Below, in pieces: positions 19,029-27,581 of a DNA stretch of 43,329 nt (the first letter of the stretch is position 1; the number at the start of each line of letters is the position of its first letter). This DNA is from Acidobacteriota bacterium (lineage in GTDB: Bacteria; Acidobacteriota; Vicinamibacteria; Fen-336). Under the pieces are notes generated by a model that worked only from the letters and a program-made list of their open reading frames with translations, was not told where the DNA came from and did not search any database. The DNA is taken from NCBI GenBank assembly GCA_003223555.1, contig QHVM01000018.1:14806-58134 (forward strand), in the 5' to 3' direction. The position numbers and the translations under genes are program-made.

Positions 19029-21284
19029 GTGAGCCGGCTCCGGCGGGAGCTCGAGGACGTTGTGACGCTCGCCACAGCCCTCGCCATCATACCCCTGAGC
19101 TGGCTCGTCCTCGGCTGGCGCTGGCCGCGGTCCGTATCGGGCCACGACGGCCTGGCCAACGTCCTCGTCCTCCTCCAGGCCCTCGTCGAGTCGGACGGCG
19201 ACTGGTCGCGCCTGGCCTACCGGGCCGACCTGCTCGGAGGCATGAAGCTGCGCGACGCGGTCGGGCCCTTCCCGGTCTTCAGCCTCCTCGCCCGCTTCGG
19301 ACTGGCGCCGACCGCCATCCTCGACCTCACCAGTTTCCTCCTCCAGGCCGTGATCGCCTTCCTGGGCCTGCGGGCCGCCGCCGACCACGCCTCGGCGTGG
19401 TCGGGCCGCGACGTCCGCCTCGGCTCCTGGGCCAGGATCGGCGGCGTCTGGGCGTTCGGATTCGCGCCCGTCCTCGGCTGGAAGATCGGCGCCGGCCACC
19501 AGACGCTGATCACCGGCATGCTTCCGTTCCTTTCTGCCGTCAGCCTCGTTGCGGCGGCGGGGGCCGGCACGGTGAGCACGACGCTCGGGGTCGTGGCGGC
19601 GGCCGCCATGGCCGCAGGCGTCCTCTTCACCGGGCACCAGATGGTGGTGTACGGCGCCGTCTTCGGGGGACCGGTCCTCCTCGGAGCCTGGTGGGCCCTC
19701 GGCCGTCGGCCGGCCGCCCTGGTCACGCCGGTGGCGGTAGGCGCCGGCGCGGCGCTGCTGGTGCTGCCCGACCTGTGGGGCGTGCTCGCCCACGCCTTCG
19801 GCAGCGATTCGCTGCGGGCCCTGCACGGGATGCGCCTCACGTACAGCTATCTGACCGCGCGGCCCCTCGACTGGCTCCGCTCGCTGCTGTGGGCCCGCGA
19901 CGTGCTCTGGCCGGGCGAGCCGCAGATCCTCCACCACGAGATCAACAACCCGATGGGGCCGATGCTCCTGCTGCTCGTCCTCGTGCCGTGGCGGCGTACC
20001 CGGGGCCTCGCCGCCGGCCTCGGGGCCAGCGTGATCGCGGCGCTTCTGTTCAGCATGAACACCCATCCTTTTTCGGATGCTCTGCTGATGATCGTTCCTC
20101 CCCTCGGCAGCTTCCGCGTCCCCACCCGCGCGCTGCTGCCCGCGCTCTTCATGCTGCCGATCCTCGCCCTGGCCGCGATCCTGGTCGAGCCTGATCCGCC
20201 GGCGCCGCGGCGGGCGGCGGGGCTGCTCGCCGCCGCCATGGTCTTCCTGTCGCCGCCCCTGCTGCGGGAGCTGGCCGGATGGGCCGTCGCCGCGGCGGTG
20301 GCCTTCCGGCCGCCGCGCCTCGGCCGGCTGGCGCGGATCCCTCGCACGGCCGCCTTCCTGGTGATCTCCGCCGGCGGCCTGGCCGCCTTTCGCGAGCGCG
20401 CGCTCTCGTTCTCCGACGGCTTTCCCGACGGCGCCGCCTTGCTCGCCCGCGCGCGCGAGCTCGGCGACGAGGCACGGCGCGCACAGCCGGCCCTCAAGTC
20501 CAGCCTGGTGCGCGTCAGCCCGTCGTTCGAATGGCCGGAGCTGCTGTCCAACACCGCCGCGGCGGGCGGGCTCTCCAGCCTCGACGGCTACTACTTCCCG
20601 CAGCGGCGCCTCGTGGAGCTGATGTGCGCCGCCCGGGGACAGGGCTACCAGCCGAACTCGCTGCTGCTGCGCTTCCCCCCCGAGCGACCCTCTTCCCAGG
20701 CGCTCTTCCAGCTCTACGACGTCGCCTGGCGGCTCGACGAGGCGGGCCGCGTCTCGCTCCTGGGCCAGACGGCCGGTGAGGCGTGGTTTGCCAGCCGATG
20801 GATCCATGCCGATTCGTTCGCGTCGCTCGGCCACGAGCTGGTGACGCTGCGGGACGGCCTCGCGCGGCAGGCCCGGCGAGCGGTGTGGCTCGTGGCCTCC
20901 GACCCGCTGGTGCGCCGGGCGCGGCTGCCGGACGCCGTCGACGCGCGCTGTCACGAGGGCCGCGTGGAAAGCGTCGACGCGCCACGCGGGGCGACGGCGG
21001 TGGCCGCCCGCGTCTTCGTCCCTGCCGACTGCCCGCTGACCTTCGCCATGAACTACGCGGAGACGCTGCGGGGAACCGCGAGCACGAGCGACGGCCGATC
21101 GCAAGCGGCTGCGGTGTTCCCGGCCTACGGCGCGCTGGCCGGCGTATGGGTCCCCCGGGGCACGGCCGAGGTGCGGGTGGACGCGGAGGTTCCGCGGCCC
21201 CCGCGCTCGGCGCTGTGGCGCGCGCTCGGCGCGGCCGTCCTGCTGTGGCAAACGATGTATAGTCCGCGCCGGCGCCGGCCATGA
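19029..21284 (+). CDS. Large polytopic membrane protein of unknown function
   Basis: This is a 751-aa protein with around ten hydrophobic segments in its first ~470 residues and a soluble, probably periplasmic, C-terminal ~280 residues. The first segment is [17 protein letters not shown]. The loop after it ([16 protein letters not shown], then [17 protein letters not shown]) recalls the DUF6044 or glycosyltransferase-C-like membrane proteins, whose acceptor is a lipid-linked sugar, but I cannot name a family with confidence. The start is GTG 19029 with no strong ribosome site. Its stop overlaps galT as ATGA, so it is translationally coupled to sugar genes. A role in cell-surface glycan building or sugar handling is inference. 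Confidence 0.8.
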   Translation: MSRLRRELEDVVTLATALAIIPLSWLVLGWRWPRSVSGHDGLANVLVLLQALVESDGDWSRLAYRADLLGGMKLRDAVGPFPVFSLLARFGLAPTAILDLTSFLLQAVIAFLGLRAAADHASAWSGRDVRLGSWARIGGVWAFGFAPVLGWKIGAGHQTLITGMLPFLSAVSLVAAAGAGTVSTTLGVVAAAAMAAGVLFTGHQMVVYGAVFGGPVLLGAWWALGRRPAALVTPVAVGAGAALLVLPDLWGVLAHAFGSDSLRALHGMRLTYSYLTARPLDWLRSLLWARDVLWPGEPQILHHEINNPMGPMLLLLVLVPWRRTRGLAAGLGASVIAALLFSMNTHPFSDALLMIVPPLGSFRVPTRALLPALFMLPILALAAILVEPDPPAPRRAAGLLAAAMVFLSPPLLRELAGWAVAAAVAFRPPRLGRLARIPRTAAFLVISAGGLAAFRERALSFSDGFPDGAALLARARELGDEARRAQPALKSSLVRVSPSFEWPELLSNTAAAGGLSSLDGYYFPQRRLVELMCAARGQGYQPNSLLLRFPPERPSSQALFQLYDVAWRLDEAGRVSLLGQTAGEAWFASRWIHADSFASLGHELVTLRDGLARQARRAVWLVASDPLVRRARLPDAVDARCHEGRVESVDAPRGATAVAARVFVPADCPLTFAMNYAETLRGTASTSDGRSQAAAVFPAYGALAGVWVPRGTAEVRVDAEVPRPPRSALWRALGAAVLLWQTMYSPRRRRP

Positions 21285-22330
21285 CGCTTCCCGCGGGTGC
21301 GCACCGCCGCTACAACCCCCTGCTCGACGAGTGGGTCCTGTGCTCGCCGGGCCGGCTTCAGCGGCCCTGGCAGGGCCAGGTGGAGGCGGCGCCGCCCGGG
21401 CAGCTTCCCGCCTACGACCCTGGGTGCTACCTGTGTCCCGGCAACGCGCGCGCGGGCGGCGCGCGCAACCCGCCCTACACGGCGACCTTCGCGTTCGACA
21501 ACGACTTCCCGGCCCTCGGGCCGGCGCCCGAAGCGGCCACCAGCGAGCCGGCGGACGGCCTCCTCGTCGCGCGTCGGGTGAGCGGCGTCTGCCGGGTCCT
21601 ATGCTTCTCTCCTCGACACGACCTCACCCTCGCCTTGATGTCGCCGGCCGAGATCCGCCCGGTCGTCGACGCCTGGGCGGAGGAATCGGCGCGCCTCGCC
21701 GCCCGGGAAGACGTCGTCCACGTGCAGGTCTTCGAGAACAAGGGCGAGATGATGGGGGCCAGCAACCCGCACCCCCACTGCCAGGTCTGGGCCACCGCCC
21801 ACCTGCCGACCCTGGCCGCGCGCCGCCTGGCCGGCCAGCGCCGCCACTTCGAGACGCGTGGCGCCGACCTGCTCGGCGACTGCCTCGCCCGTGAGCTGTC
21901 CGACGGCACGCGCCTCGTGTGCGACAACCCCCACTGGGTGGCGCTCGTCCCGTTCTGGGCCGTGTGGCCCTTCGAGACGATGTTGCTTCCCCGCCGCCGG
22001 GTCCCCGACCTCCCATCGCTCGCGTCCGAAGAGCGCGACGCGCTGGCCGAGATCCTGTCGCGCCTGAACGTCCGCTACGACAACCTCTTCGGCTGCTCGT
22101 TCCCCTACTCGATGGGCTGGCATGCGCGGCCGGCCGACGGCGGCGAGCATCCCTGGTGGCGTCTCCATGCCTCGTACTCGCCGCCCCTGCTGCGCTCGGC
22201 CACCGTGCGCAAGTTCGTGGTCGGCTACGAGCTGGCCGCCGAGGCGCAGCGCGACCTGGCCCCGGAGGAAGCGGCGGACCGTTTGCGGACCGCCTCCGAG
22301 CGGCATTACCGCGCGGAGGCGGCGCGATGA
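21281..22330 (+). CDS. galT: Galactose-1-phosphate uridylyltransferase
   Basis: GalT exchanges UMP between UDP-glucose and galactose-1-phosphate (Leloir pathway, cytoplasm). The 349-aa product has the usual length. It begins [15 protein letters not shown] and has a CYLCPGN zinc-site-like motif. The catalytic [10 protein letters not shown] contains the nucleophilic His of the HPH triad. [15 protein letters not shown] just before it is conserved. ATG 21281 overlaps the previous TGA, and its own TGA overlaps the xylB ATG, so three genes are chained by 4-bp overlaps. Galactokinase is encoded in the opposite-strand xylan operon at 34619; no galE is visible. Confidence 0.96.
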   Translation: MTLPAGAHRRYNPLLDEWVLCSPGRLQRPWQGQVEAAPPGQLPAYDPGCYLCPGNARAGGARNPPYTATFAFDNDFPALGPAPEAATSEPADGLLVARRVSGVCRVLCFSPRHDLTLALMSPAEIRPVVDAWAEESARLAAREDVVHVQVFENKGEMMGASNPHPHCQVWATAHLPTLAARRLAGQRRHFETRGADLLGDCLARELSDGTRLVCDNPHWVALVPFWAVWPFETMLLPRRRVPDLPSLASEERDALAEILSRLNVRYDNLFGCSFPYSMGWHARPADGGEHPWWRLHASYSPPLLRSATVRKFVVGYELAAEAQRDLAPEEAADRLRTASERHYRAEAAR

Positions 22331-23877
22331 GCGACGGCTTCCTGGGGCTGGACATCGGCACCAGCGGCGTCAAGGCCGTGGTCATCGATGCGCGCGGCGC
22401 GGTGAAGGCCTCCCTCACCACCCCCATGGCCCTTTCGACGCCGCAGCCCGGTTGGGCCGAGCAGCGGCCGCAAGAGTGGTGGGCGGCGGCCGTCGCCTCG
22501 CTACGCCGAGCTACGAGGGCGGCGGGCCGGACGCGCGTGGCCGCAGTGGGCCTGTCGGGCCAGATGCACTCGTCGGTCTTCCTCGATGGGCGAGGCTCGG
22601 TGATCCGCCCCGCCCTGCTCTGGTGCGACGGGCGCACGAGCGCCGAGTGCCGCGAGGTCACCGCGAGGCTCGGCGAGGACCAGCTCCGGGACTGGCTCGC
22701 CAACCCGGCCCTCGAGGGCTTCACGCTGCCCAAGGTGCTGTGGCTGCGCGCGAACGAGCCCGAGCGCTTCGCCCGCCTCGACAAGATCGTGCTCGCCAAG
22801 GACTACGTCCGCTATCGCCTGACGGGGTCGCTGGCCACCGAGCCGTCGGACGCCTCGGGGACGCTGATGTTCGACACGGCGCGACGCCGCTGGAGCGAGG
22901 ACCTCATGCGGGCGGTCGGGCTCCCCCCGAGACTGCTGCCCGAGCTGGGGGAATCGTCGGAGGTGCTGGGCCGGGTCAGCGCGGGGGCGGCGCGCCTCAC
23001 CGGCCTCGTCGCCGGCACGCCGGTCGTCGGCGGGGGCGCCGACAACGCCTGCGGCGCCGCCGGCGTGGGCGTGGTCTCTCCCGGAGACGCGGTGGCGAGC
23101 TGGGGCACCTCGGGGACCGTATTGGCTCCCACCGCCGAGCCGAAGGTCGATCCCAGCCTGCGCGCGCATACCTTCTGCCACGTCGTGCCCGGCACCTGGT
23201 ACGTGATGGGCGTGATGCTGTCCGCCGGCGGGGCCTTCGCCTGGCATCGCGACGTGATGGCCAGGGAGCTGAAGGCCCGCCGCGACGGGAACCTGGCCCT
23301 CAACGACGAGGCGCAGGAGGTGCCCATCGGCGCCGGCGGGGTCACGTTCCTGCCCTACCTGCAGGGTGAGCGCACGCCGCACCGTGACGCGTCCGCCCGG
23401 GGCGCCTTCGTCGGGCTCAGCCTGGCCCACACGCGCGCGCACCTGACCCGCGCGGTCATCGAAGGGATCTGCTTCGGCCTCCGGGACTCGCTGTCGATCG
23501 TCCGCGGGCTCGGCCTGCCCATCGACAGCCTGCTCCTGACCGGCGGCGGCGCCCGCAGCGCGTTCATCCGGAGGATCCAGGCCGAGGTCTATGGACTGCC
23601 GGTCGTCCGCGTGAACCGCGAGGAGGGCCCGGCCTACGGCGCCGCGCTGCTGGCCGCGGTGGGCGTGGGGATGTTCCCGGACCTCGCCACCGCCTGCCGC
23701 GCGACGCTGAAGCGGCTGTCTCCCGAGCGCCCGCGGCCCGAAGCCCACCGGGCCTACGAAGAGCCCTACCGCCGCTTCCAGGCTCTCTACCCGGCGTTGA
23801 AGAGCTGGGGGACGCTGGCGGCGCGCCCCCCAGACCTCCCTCGCAACAAGGTGCGACGCTCCCGCGTCGCGTCGTAG
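22327..23877 (+). CDS. xylB: Xylulokinase (FGGY family)
   Basis: XylB phosphorylates D-xylulose to xylulose-5-phosphate for the pentose phosphate pathway, completing the route begun by XylA. The 516-aa product starts at ATG 22327 inside an ATGA overlap with galT. FGGY marks: [15 protein letters not shown] (ATP phosphate loop), [13 protein letters not shown] (xylulokinase-type substrate loop), [27 protein letters not shown] with the catalytic Asp and [15 protein letters not shown] near the C-terminus. The QMHS motif and overall match favour xylulose over glycerol or gluconate. The basic C-terminal tail ([12 protein letters not shown]) is a short extension. Confidence 0.95.
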   Translation: MSDGFLGLDIGTSGVKAVVIDARGAVKASLTTPMALSTPQPGWAEQRPQEWWAAAVASLRRATRAAGRTRVAAVGLSGQMHSSVFLDGRGSVIRPALLWCDGRTSAECREVTARLGEDQLRDWLANPALEGFTLPKVLWLRANEPERFARLDKIVLAKDYVRYRLTGSLATEPSDASGTLMFDTARRRWSEDLMRAVGLPPRLLPELGESSEVLGRVSAGAARLTGLVAGTPVVGGGADNACGAAGVGVVSPGDAVASWGTSGTVLAPTAEPKVDPSLRAHTFCHVVPGTWYVMGVMLSAGGAFAWHRDVMARELKARRDGNLALNDEAQEVPIGAGGVTFLPYLQGERTPHRDASARGAFVGLSLAHTRAHLTRAVIEGICFGLRDSLSIVRGLGLPIDSLLLTGGGARSAFIRRIQAEVYGLPVVRVNREEGPAYGAALLAAVGVGMFPDLATACRATLKRLSPERPRPEAHRAYEEPYRRFQALYPALKSWGTLAARPPDLPRNKVRRSRVAS

Positions 23878-23884
23878 ACGCGGG
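23861..23884. terminator. Hairpin at the xylB stop codon, between convergent genes
   Basis: CCCGCGTC and GACGCGGG pair over 8 bp around GCGTCGTA; the TAG stop overlaps the loop and the start of the right arm. An alternative nested stem CGCGTC/GACGCG (23868-23882) overlaps it. There is no T-tract. It could stop transcription from both sides. Confidence 0.4.
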
Positions 23885-23902
23885 GGTCGACGCTCGCAGC
23901 GG

Positions 23903-24289
23903 TTACCTTTCCTGCCTGGGCACCAGCTCAGTCGTCGTCGCCCGGGACTTGGCGCGCCCGAGGTCGCGGGCGTACTTGATCGATCCGGGCGTGTGGTATT
24001 TCTCGAGGTAGGCCCGGTCGACCGCGTCCTTGAAGCGCTCGCTGCTCGTGCGCACCGCGTGGACGGCGATCTCCTGCCCGGCGACCTGGATGGCTCCGTG
24101 CGGCTCCTCCAGGAAGGTGCGGTACCAGCTCCGCGGCTTCAGGCTCCAGGACCGTACGAAGACCCGCCCCTCCACCACCACCGCCCAGATGCCGATGAAG
24201 CGGTGCGGCGCGGTGCCGGCCCGGATGGCGAGCATCTTGCCGTCGCGGATGGCGGCCAGGACGTCACGATCGAACAGTCGTTTGGTCAT
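23903..24289 (-). CDS. DUF2255-family protein
   Basis: This 128-aa cytoplasmic protein begins MTKRLFDRDVLAAIRDGK. It has the family's core IWAVVVEGRVFVRSW and then RSWYRTFLEEPHGAIQVAGQEI. The fold is expected to be a split-barrel, flavin-reductase or nitroreductase-like; its reaction is not established. The start is ATG 24289. It converges with xylB over 25 bp and is followed upstream by gene remnants, so it appears to be transcribed alone. Similarity is seen over the whole length. Confidence 0.82.
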   Translation of the reverse strand: MTKRLFDRDVLAAIRDGKMLAIRAGTAPHRFIGIWAVVVEGRVFVRSWSLKPRSWYRTFLEEPHGAIQVAGQEIAVHAVRTSSERFKDAVDRAYLEKYHTPGSIKYARDLGRAKSRATTTELVPRQER

Positions 24290-24346
24290 GACGCGAGATC
24301 TACAGCCTACAGCAGCGCGCGAGCGACATTGGGGGGGAGCGCGAAT

Positions 24347-24400
24347 CTAGAACTTCAGCTTCATGGAGAGCTGGATCTGGCGCTCGTGTATGGCGGGCTG
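24347..24400 (-). pseudogene. C-terminal remnant of a TonB-dependent receptor-like outer-membrane protein
   Basis: On the minus strand the last codons before TAG (24347-24349) read AIHERQIQLSMKLKF. A terminal RQIQLxxKLxF is the typical final beta-strand of Acidobacterial TonB-dependent receptor-like proteins, with the terminal Phe used for outer-membrane assembly. Upstream codons lose all resemblance within about 20 residues. The remnant joins, head to head, a fragment of an aspartic protease gene on the other strand. Confidence 0.45.
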
Positions 24401-24688
24401 TTCCGCGTCGACACCGGCTCTGCGGAGTCCGTCGCGCCCGCCAGCGCGCTCGAAGCCATCGGGATCGTCCCCGCCGGCGTGATCGCGGTCGAACATGCCG
24501 ACGCGACGGTGGAAGACCTTCCGTTCGGGGTCATGCGCATCGAGTTCATGGGCGAGATGAGGGAGGGCCGGGTGGTCTTCGGTCCCGAGGACGTCGAGCC
24601 CGTCATCGGCACCGCCGCCCTGGAGGCGATCGGGATCACCGTCGATCCCGAGACGAAGACGCTCCGGCGCGTGACCGCCGAGCAGTGA
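24386..24688 (+). pseudogene. 5'-truncated clan AA (retropepsin-like) aspartic protease
   Basis: The frame ending at TGA 24686-24688 encodes FRVDTGSAESVAPASALEAI, with the D-T-G active site, and then VIGTAALEAIGITVDPETK, the usual C-terminal block of small stand-alone bacterial aspartic proteases (~115-120 aa). The first beta-strand that should precede the DTG is missing. The only starts nearby are GTG 24386 or none. It abuts the receptor remnant, so the 5' end was probably deleted. If it is still translated, the product is about 100 aa. It ends 10 bp before the opposite-strand xylonate dehydratase stop. Confidence 0.55.
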
Positions 24689-24698
24689 CGGGACCTGC

Positions 24699-26684
24699 CT
24701 AGCCGTCGCCGAGGGCTCGACGTCCCGCTTCGAGCAGTCGGACGATGCGGTCCGCGTCGTAGACCGAGCCCGCCCAGGGACCGCCGCTCGCTTCCTGCAG
24801 CGCGGCCCACAGGCGAGTGTCGTCCGGCAGGTCGGCATCCGCGGCCAGGCCCGGATGCGGCGGCCGCGCGGCCAGCTCCTCGTCCGCCGGGAACAGCGTG
24901 CCGTCCGCCGCGCGCCGGACGAAGTCGATCGCCCCTTCCAGCCGGCGGGTATCGACGACGAGGCGGACGAGGTCGCCGTCGCGCAATCGGCCGATCGGCC
25001 CGCCGGCCAGGGCCTCCGGGGCGACGTGGCCGATGCAGGGGCCGGTGGAGACGCCCGAGAAGCGCGCGTCGGTCACGAGCGCCACGTCCTTGGCGAGATC
25101 GAGATAGCGCAGCGCCGCCGTGACCTGGTAGACCTCCTCCATCCCGGCGCCTCGAGGACCGAGACCGGCCAGGACCAGCACCTCGCCCGGCTCGACCCGC
25201 TGGCCGCCTCGCTGCTTGATCGCAGCGATCGCGTCGCGCTCGCTGGTGAAGACGTGGGCCGGGCCGACGTGCCGGTAGACGCCGTCGGACCCGACCAGGC
25301 CCGGGTCGATGGCCGTGCTCTTCACGAGCGCGCCCTGGGGCGCGAGGTTGCCGCCCAGGAAGCTCACCGTGCTCGTGAGGCCGCGGGCGCGCGCGGCCGC
25401 CGGGCTCAGGATGACGTCGTCGGCCTCCACTCCTTCCGCTTCGCGCAGGCGCTCGCGCAACCGGCGGCGCCGCTCCGAGCCCTCCCACCACTCGAGCGTC
25501 GCGCCGAGCGTCTCCCCGGTCGCGGCCCGCGCCGACAGGTCGAGCAGGCCGAGCTGCCGGAGGTGCAGCAGCACCTCGGGTACGCCGCCGGCCAGGAACA
25601 CGCGCGCCGTCGAGTGCGGGCCGTTGGGCAGGGCGTCCACCAGCCGCGGGACGCGCGAGTGGACGTCCTTCCACTCCGCGAAGGTCGGCGGCGGCAGGCC
25701 GGCGGCGTGGGCGATGGCCGGCAGGTGCAGCACGAAGTTCGTCGAGCCGCCGAAGGCGGCGTAGGCGGCCAGCGCGTTGCCCAGCGCCGCCTTCGTGACC
25801 ACGTCGCGCGCGCCCAGGCCCAGCGCCCGCTGTCGCAGCGCGGCCCGGGCCGAGCGCCTCGCCGCGTCCTTCCAGATCGGCTGGCCGGAGGGCGCGAGCG
25901 CGCTGTGCGGAAGCGCGAGGCCGAGGGCTTCCGCGATCACCTGCGCGGTGGCGGCGGTGCCGAGGAACTGGCATCCCCCGCCCGGCGAGGCGCAGGCGCG
26001 GCAGCCGATCTCCGCCGCCTGCTCCAGGGTGATCCGGCCGTGGGCGAAGCGCGCCCCCACCGTCTGGGCCTTCCCCGCGTCCTCGCCGTCGCTGGCGGAC
26101 AGGCTCACGCCGCCGGGCACGATGACGGCGGGCAGCGCCCGGCATGCCGCGAGGGCCATGGTCATGGCCGGCAGGCCCTTGTCGCAGGTCGCCACTCCCA
26201 GGACGGCGCTGCGGGTGGGAAGCGAGCGGATGAGCCTCCGCAGCACGATCGCGGCGTCGTTGCGGTAAGGCAGGCTGTCCAGCATGCCGCTCGTGCCCTG
26301 CGTGCGGCCGTCGCAGGGATCGGTGCAGAACGCCGCGAAGGGAATGGCGCCCTGGGCGCGCAGCTCTTCCGCGGCCGCCTGCACCAGCAGGCCCACCTCC
26401 CAGTGGCCGGTGTGATAGCCGAGGGCGAGCGGCGTGCCGTCCGGGTTGCGGATGCCGCCCAGCGTGCTCAGGACCAGCACCTCGGGTCGGCGCAGCTCGG
26501 CGGGCGACCATCCCATGCCCACGTCCTGCGACCAGCCGAAGACGTCGCCGCTCGGCCGGTCCAGGAGATCCTCGGGCGACAGGGGCAGGCGGCCGGCCGG
26601 GCCGGGCTGGGAGGCCGTCGCCCGGTAGAGCGCATCGTCCCCCGAATCGAGGACGCTCTCCAGCGTCGGCCCCCCGTCTCTCAC
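24699..26684 (-). CDS. YjhG/YagF-type D-xylonate dehydratase (IlvD/Edd family)
   Basis: The enzyme removes water from D-xylonate to give 2-keto-3-deoxy-D-xylonate, the entry to the Weimberg and Dahms routes. The 661-aa product matches E. coli YagF/YjhG (655 aa) end to end as I remember them: [12 protein letters not shown]-like [48 protein letters not shown] and AFGGSTNF. The expected Fe-S cysteines are in [19 protein letters not shown] and GGGCQFLG. The start is GTG 26684, 9 bp after the FAH-family gene's stop, last in the six-gene operon. This subgroup differs from the shorter Caulobacter XylD. Substrate assignment is strong by subfamily, and the neighbour fits. Confidence 0.93.
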   Translation of the reverse strand: MRDGGPTLESVLDSGDDALYRATASQPGPAGRLPLSPEDLLDRPSGDVFGWSQDVGMGWSPAELRRPEVLVLSTLGGIRNPDGTPLALGYHTGHWEVGLLVQAAAEELRAQGAIPFAAFCTDPCDGRTQGTSGMLDSLPYRNDAAIVLRRLIRSLPTRSAVLGVATCDKGLPAMTMALAACRALPAVIVPGGVSLSASDGEDAGKAQTVGARFAHGRITLEQAAEIGCRACASPGGGCQFLGTAATAQVIAEALGLALPHSALAPSGQPIWKDAARRSARAALRQRALGLGARDVVTKAALGNALAAYAAFGGSTNFVLHLPAIAHAAGLPPPTFAEWKDVHSRVPRLVDALPNGPHSTARVFLAGGVPEVLLHLRQLGLLDLSARAATGETLGATLEWWEGSERRRRLRERLREAEGVEADDVILSPAAARARGLTSTVSFLGGNLAPQGALVKSTAIDPGLVGSDGVYRHVGPAHVFTSERDAIAAIKQRGGQRVEPGEVLVLAGLGPRGAGMEEVYQVTAALRYLDLAKDVALVTDARFSGVSTGPCIGHVAPEALAGGPIGRLRDGDLVRLVVDTRRLEGAIDFVRRAADGTLFPADEELAARPPHPGLAADADLPDDTRLWAALQEASGGPWAGSVYDADRIVRLLEAGRRALGDG

Positions 26685-26693
26685 CCGTTCACT

Positions 26694-27581
26694 CTAGACC
26701 ATCACCACCGGGTTGCGCAGCTCGCCGATCTCCGGACAGTCGATGATCACCACGTCTCCCTCCTCCAGCCCCGTGCCCAGGGGCTGGATGATCCCCGTTC
26801 CGGTCGAGAGAACCGTGCCGGGAGGGACCTCGTTGGACCGCAGCAGCCAGTCGACCAGGTCGGGCAGGCGGCGCTTCAGTTGGGCCGTGCTCGCCGCCCC
26901 GGTGAACACCTCGCGGTCGCCGCGCTCCACCCGGCAGCGCAGCTCGAGCGCATACGGGTCCGGGACTTCGTCGGGCGTCACGATCACCGGCCCGAACGCG
27001 AACGAGCCGCGGTAGATCTTCGACTGGGGCAGGTAGAGCGGGTTCTCGCGCTCGATGTCCCACGCCGACACGTCGTTGGCCAGCGTGAAGCCGAGGATCG
27101 ACCCGTGGCGTCCGATCACCACCGCCAGCTCCGGCTCGGTGGCCGTGAAGCGCGAGTCCCGCCTGCGGCCGATCGGCTGGCCGGGCCCGGCGCAGCGCGC
27201 GGCCGAGGCCTTGAAGAACAGCTCGGGGCGCTCGGCGTCATAGACCTTGTCGTAGATGCCGGAGCCCTCCTCGCGGAAGTCGGCGCTGCGCCGGTAGGTC
27301 ACGCCCGCGCCCCAGACTTCGGGCGGCGTGAGGGGGACCGTGAGCCGCAGAGGCGACCGTCCGGCCGCCAGGTCGCTCCACCCCACCTCCGCGAACGCGC
27401 CGGCCGCCTCCGCGGAGCGCCGCCACGAGCGGGCGTCGAAGCCGGGCTCGGCCGCCGCCGCCAGCAGGTCGAGGCTGGTCGCCACGGCTCCATGCGGTCG
27501 TTCGAGGACGAGGACCCTCTGGCCTTCGAGCAGGCCGGGATGCACGGCGCCGCCGGCGGCGGTGACCTGGAGGCACCTCAT
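26694..27581 (-). CDS. FAH-family dehydratase, probably 2-keto-3-deoxy-D-xylonate dehydratase
   Basis: The likely reaction turns 2-keto-3-deoxyxylonate (or -arabinonate) into 2-oxoglutarate semialdehyde. The 295-aa product has the fumarylacetoacetate hydrolase fold: GAGVTYRRS, PELFFKAS, EPELAVVIG (metal-binding Glu), NDVSAWDIERENPLY (Asp), SFAFGPVIVT and STGTGI. ATG 27581 overlaps the stop of the GH3 gene as ATGA; a longer open frame to 29573 is only shadow. It precedes xylonate dehydratase by 9 bp, matching the order of Weimberg-pathway neighbours. The Caulobacter counterpart is called XylX. Other FAH enzymes (e.g. L-sugar acids) are possible, but the context makes the pentonate route most likely. 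The last enzyme, semialdehyde dehydrogenase, is not in the window. Confidence 0.88.
   Translation of the reverse strand: MRCLQVTAAGGAVHPGLLEGQRVLVLERPHGAVATSLDLLAAAAEPGFDARSWRRSAEAAGAFAEVGWSDLAAGRSPLRLTVPLTPPEVWGAGVTYRRSADFREEGSGIYDKVYDAERPELFFKASAARCAGPGQPIGRRRDSRFTATEPELAVVIGRHGSILGFTLANDVSAWDIERENPLYLPQSKIYRGSFAFGPVIVTPDEVPDPYALELRCRVERGDREVFTGAASTAQLKRRLPDLVDWLLRSNEVPPGTVLSTGTGIIQPLGTGLEEGDVVIIDCPEIGELRNPVVMV

Noticed and set aside
18819-21251. 810-codon minus-strand frame opposite the membrane protein gene
   Set aside because: Low complexity, mostly Arg/Gly/Gln/Glu; the plus strand has proper membrane helices and coupled downstream genes.
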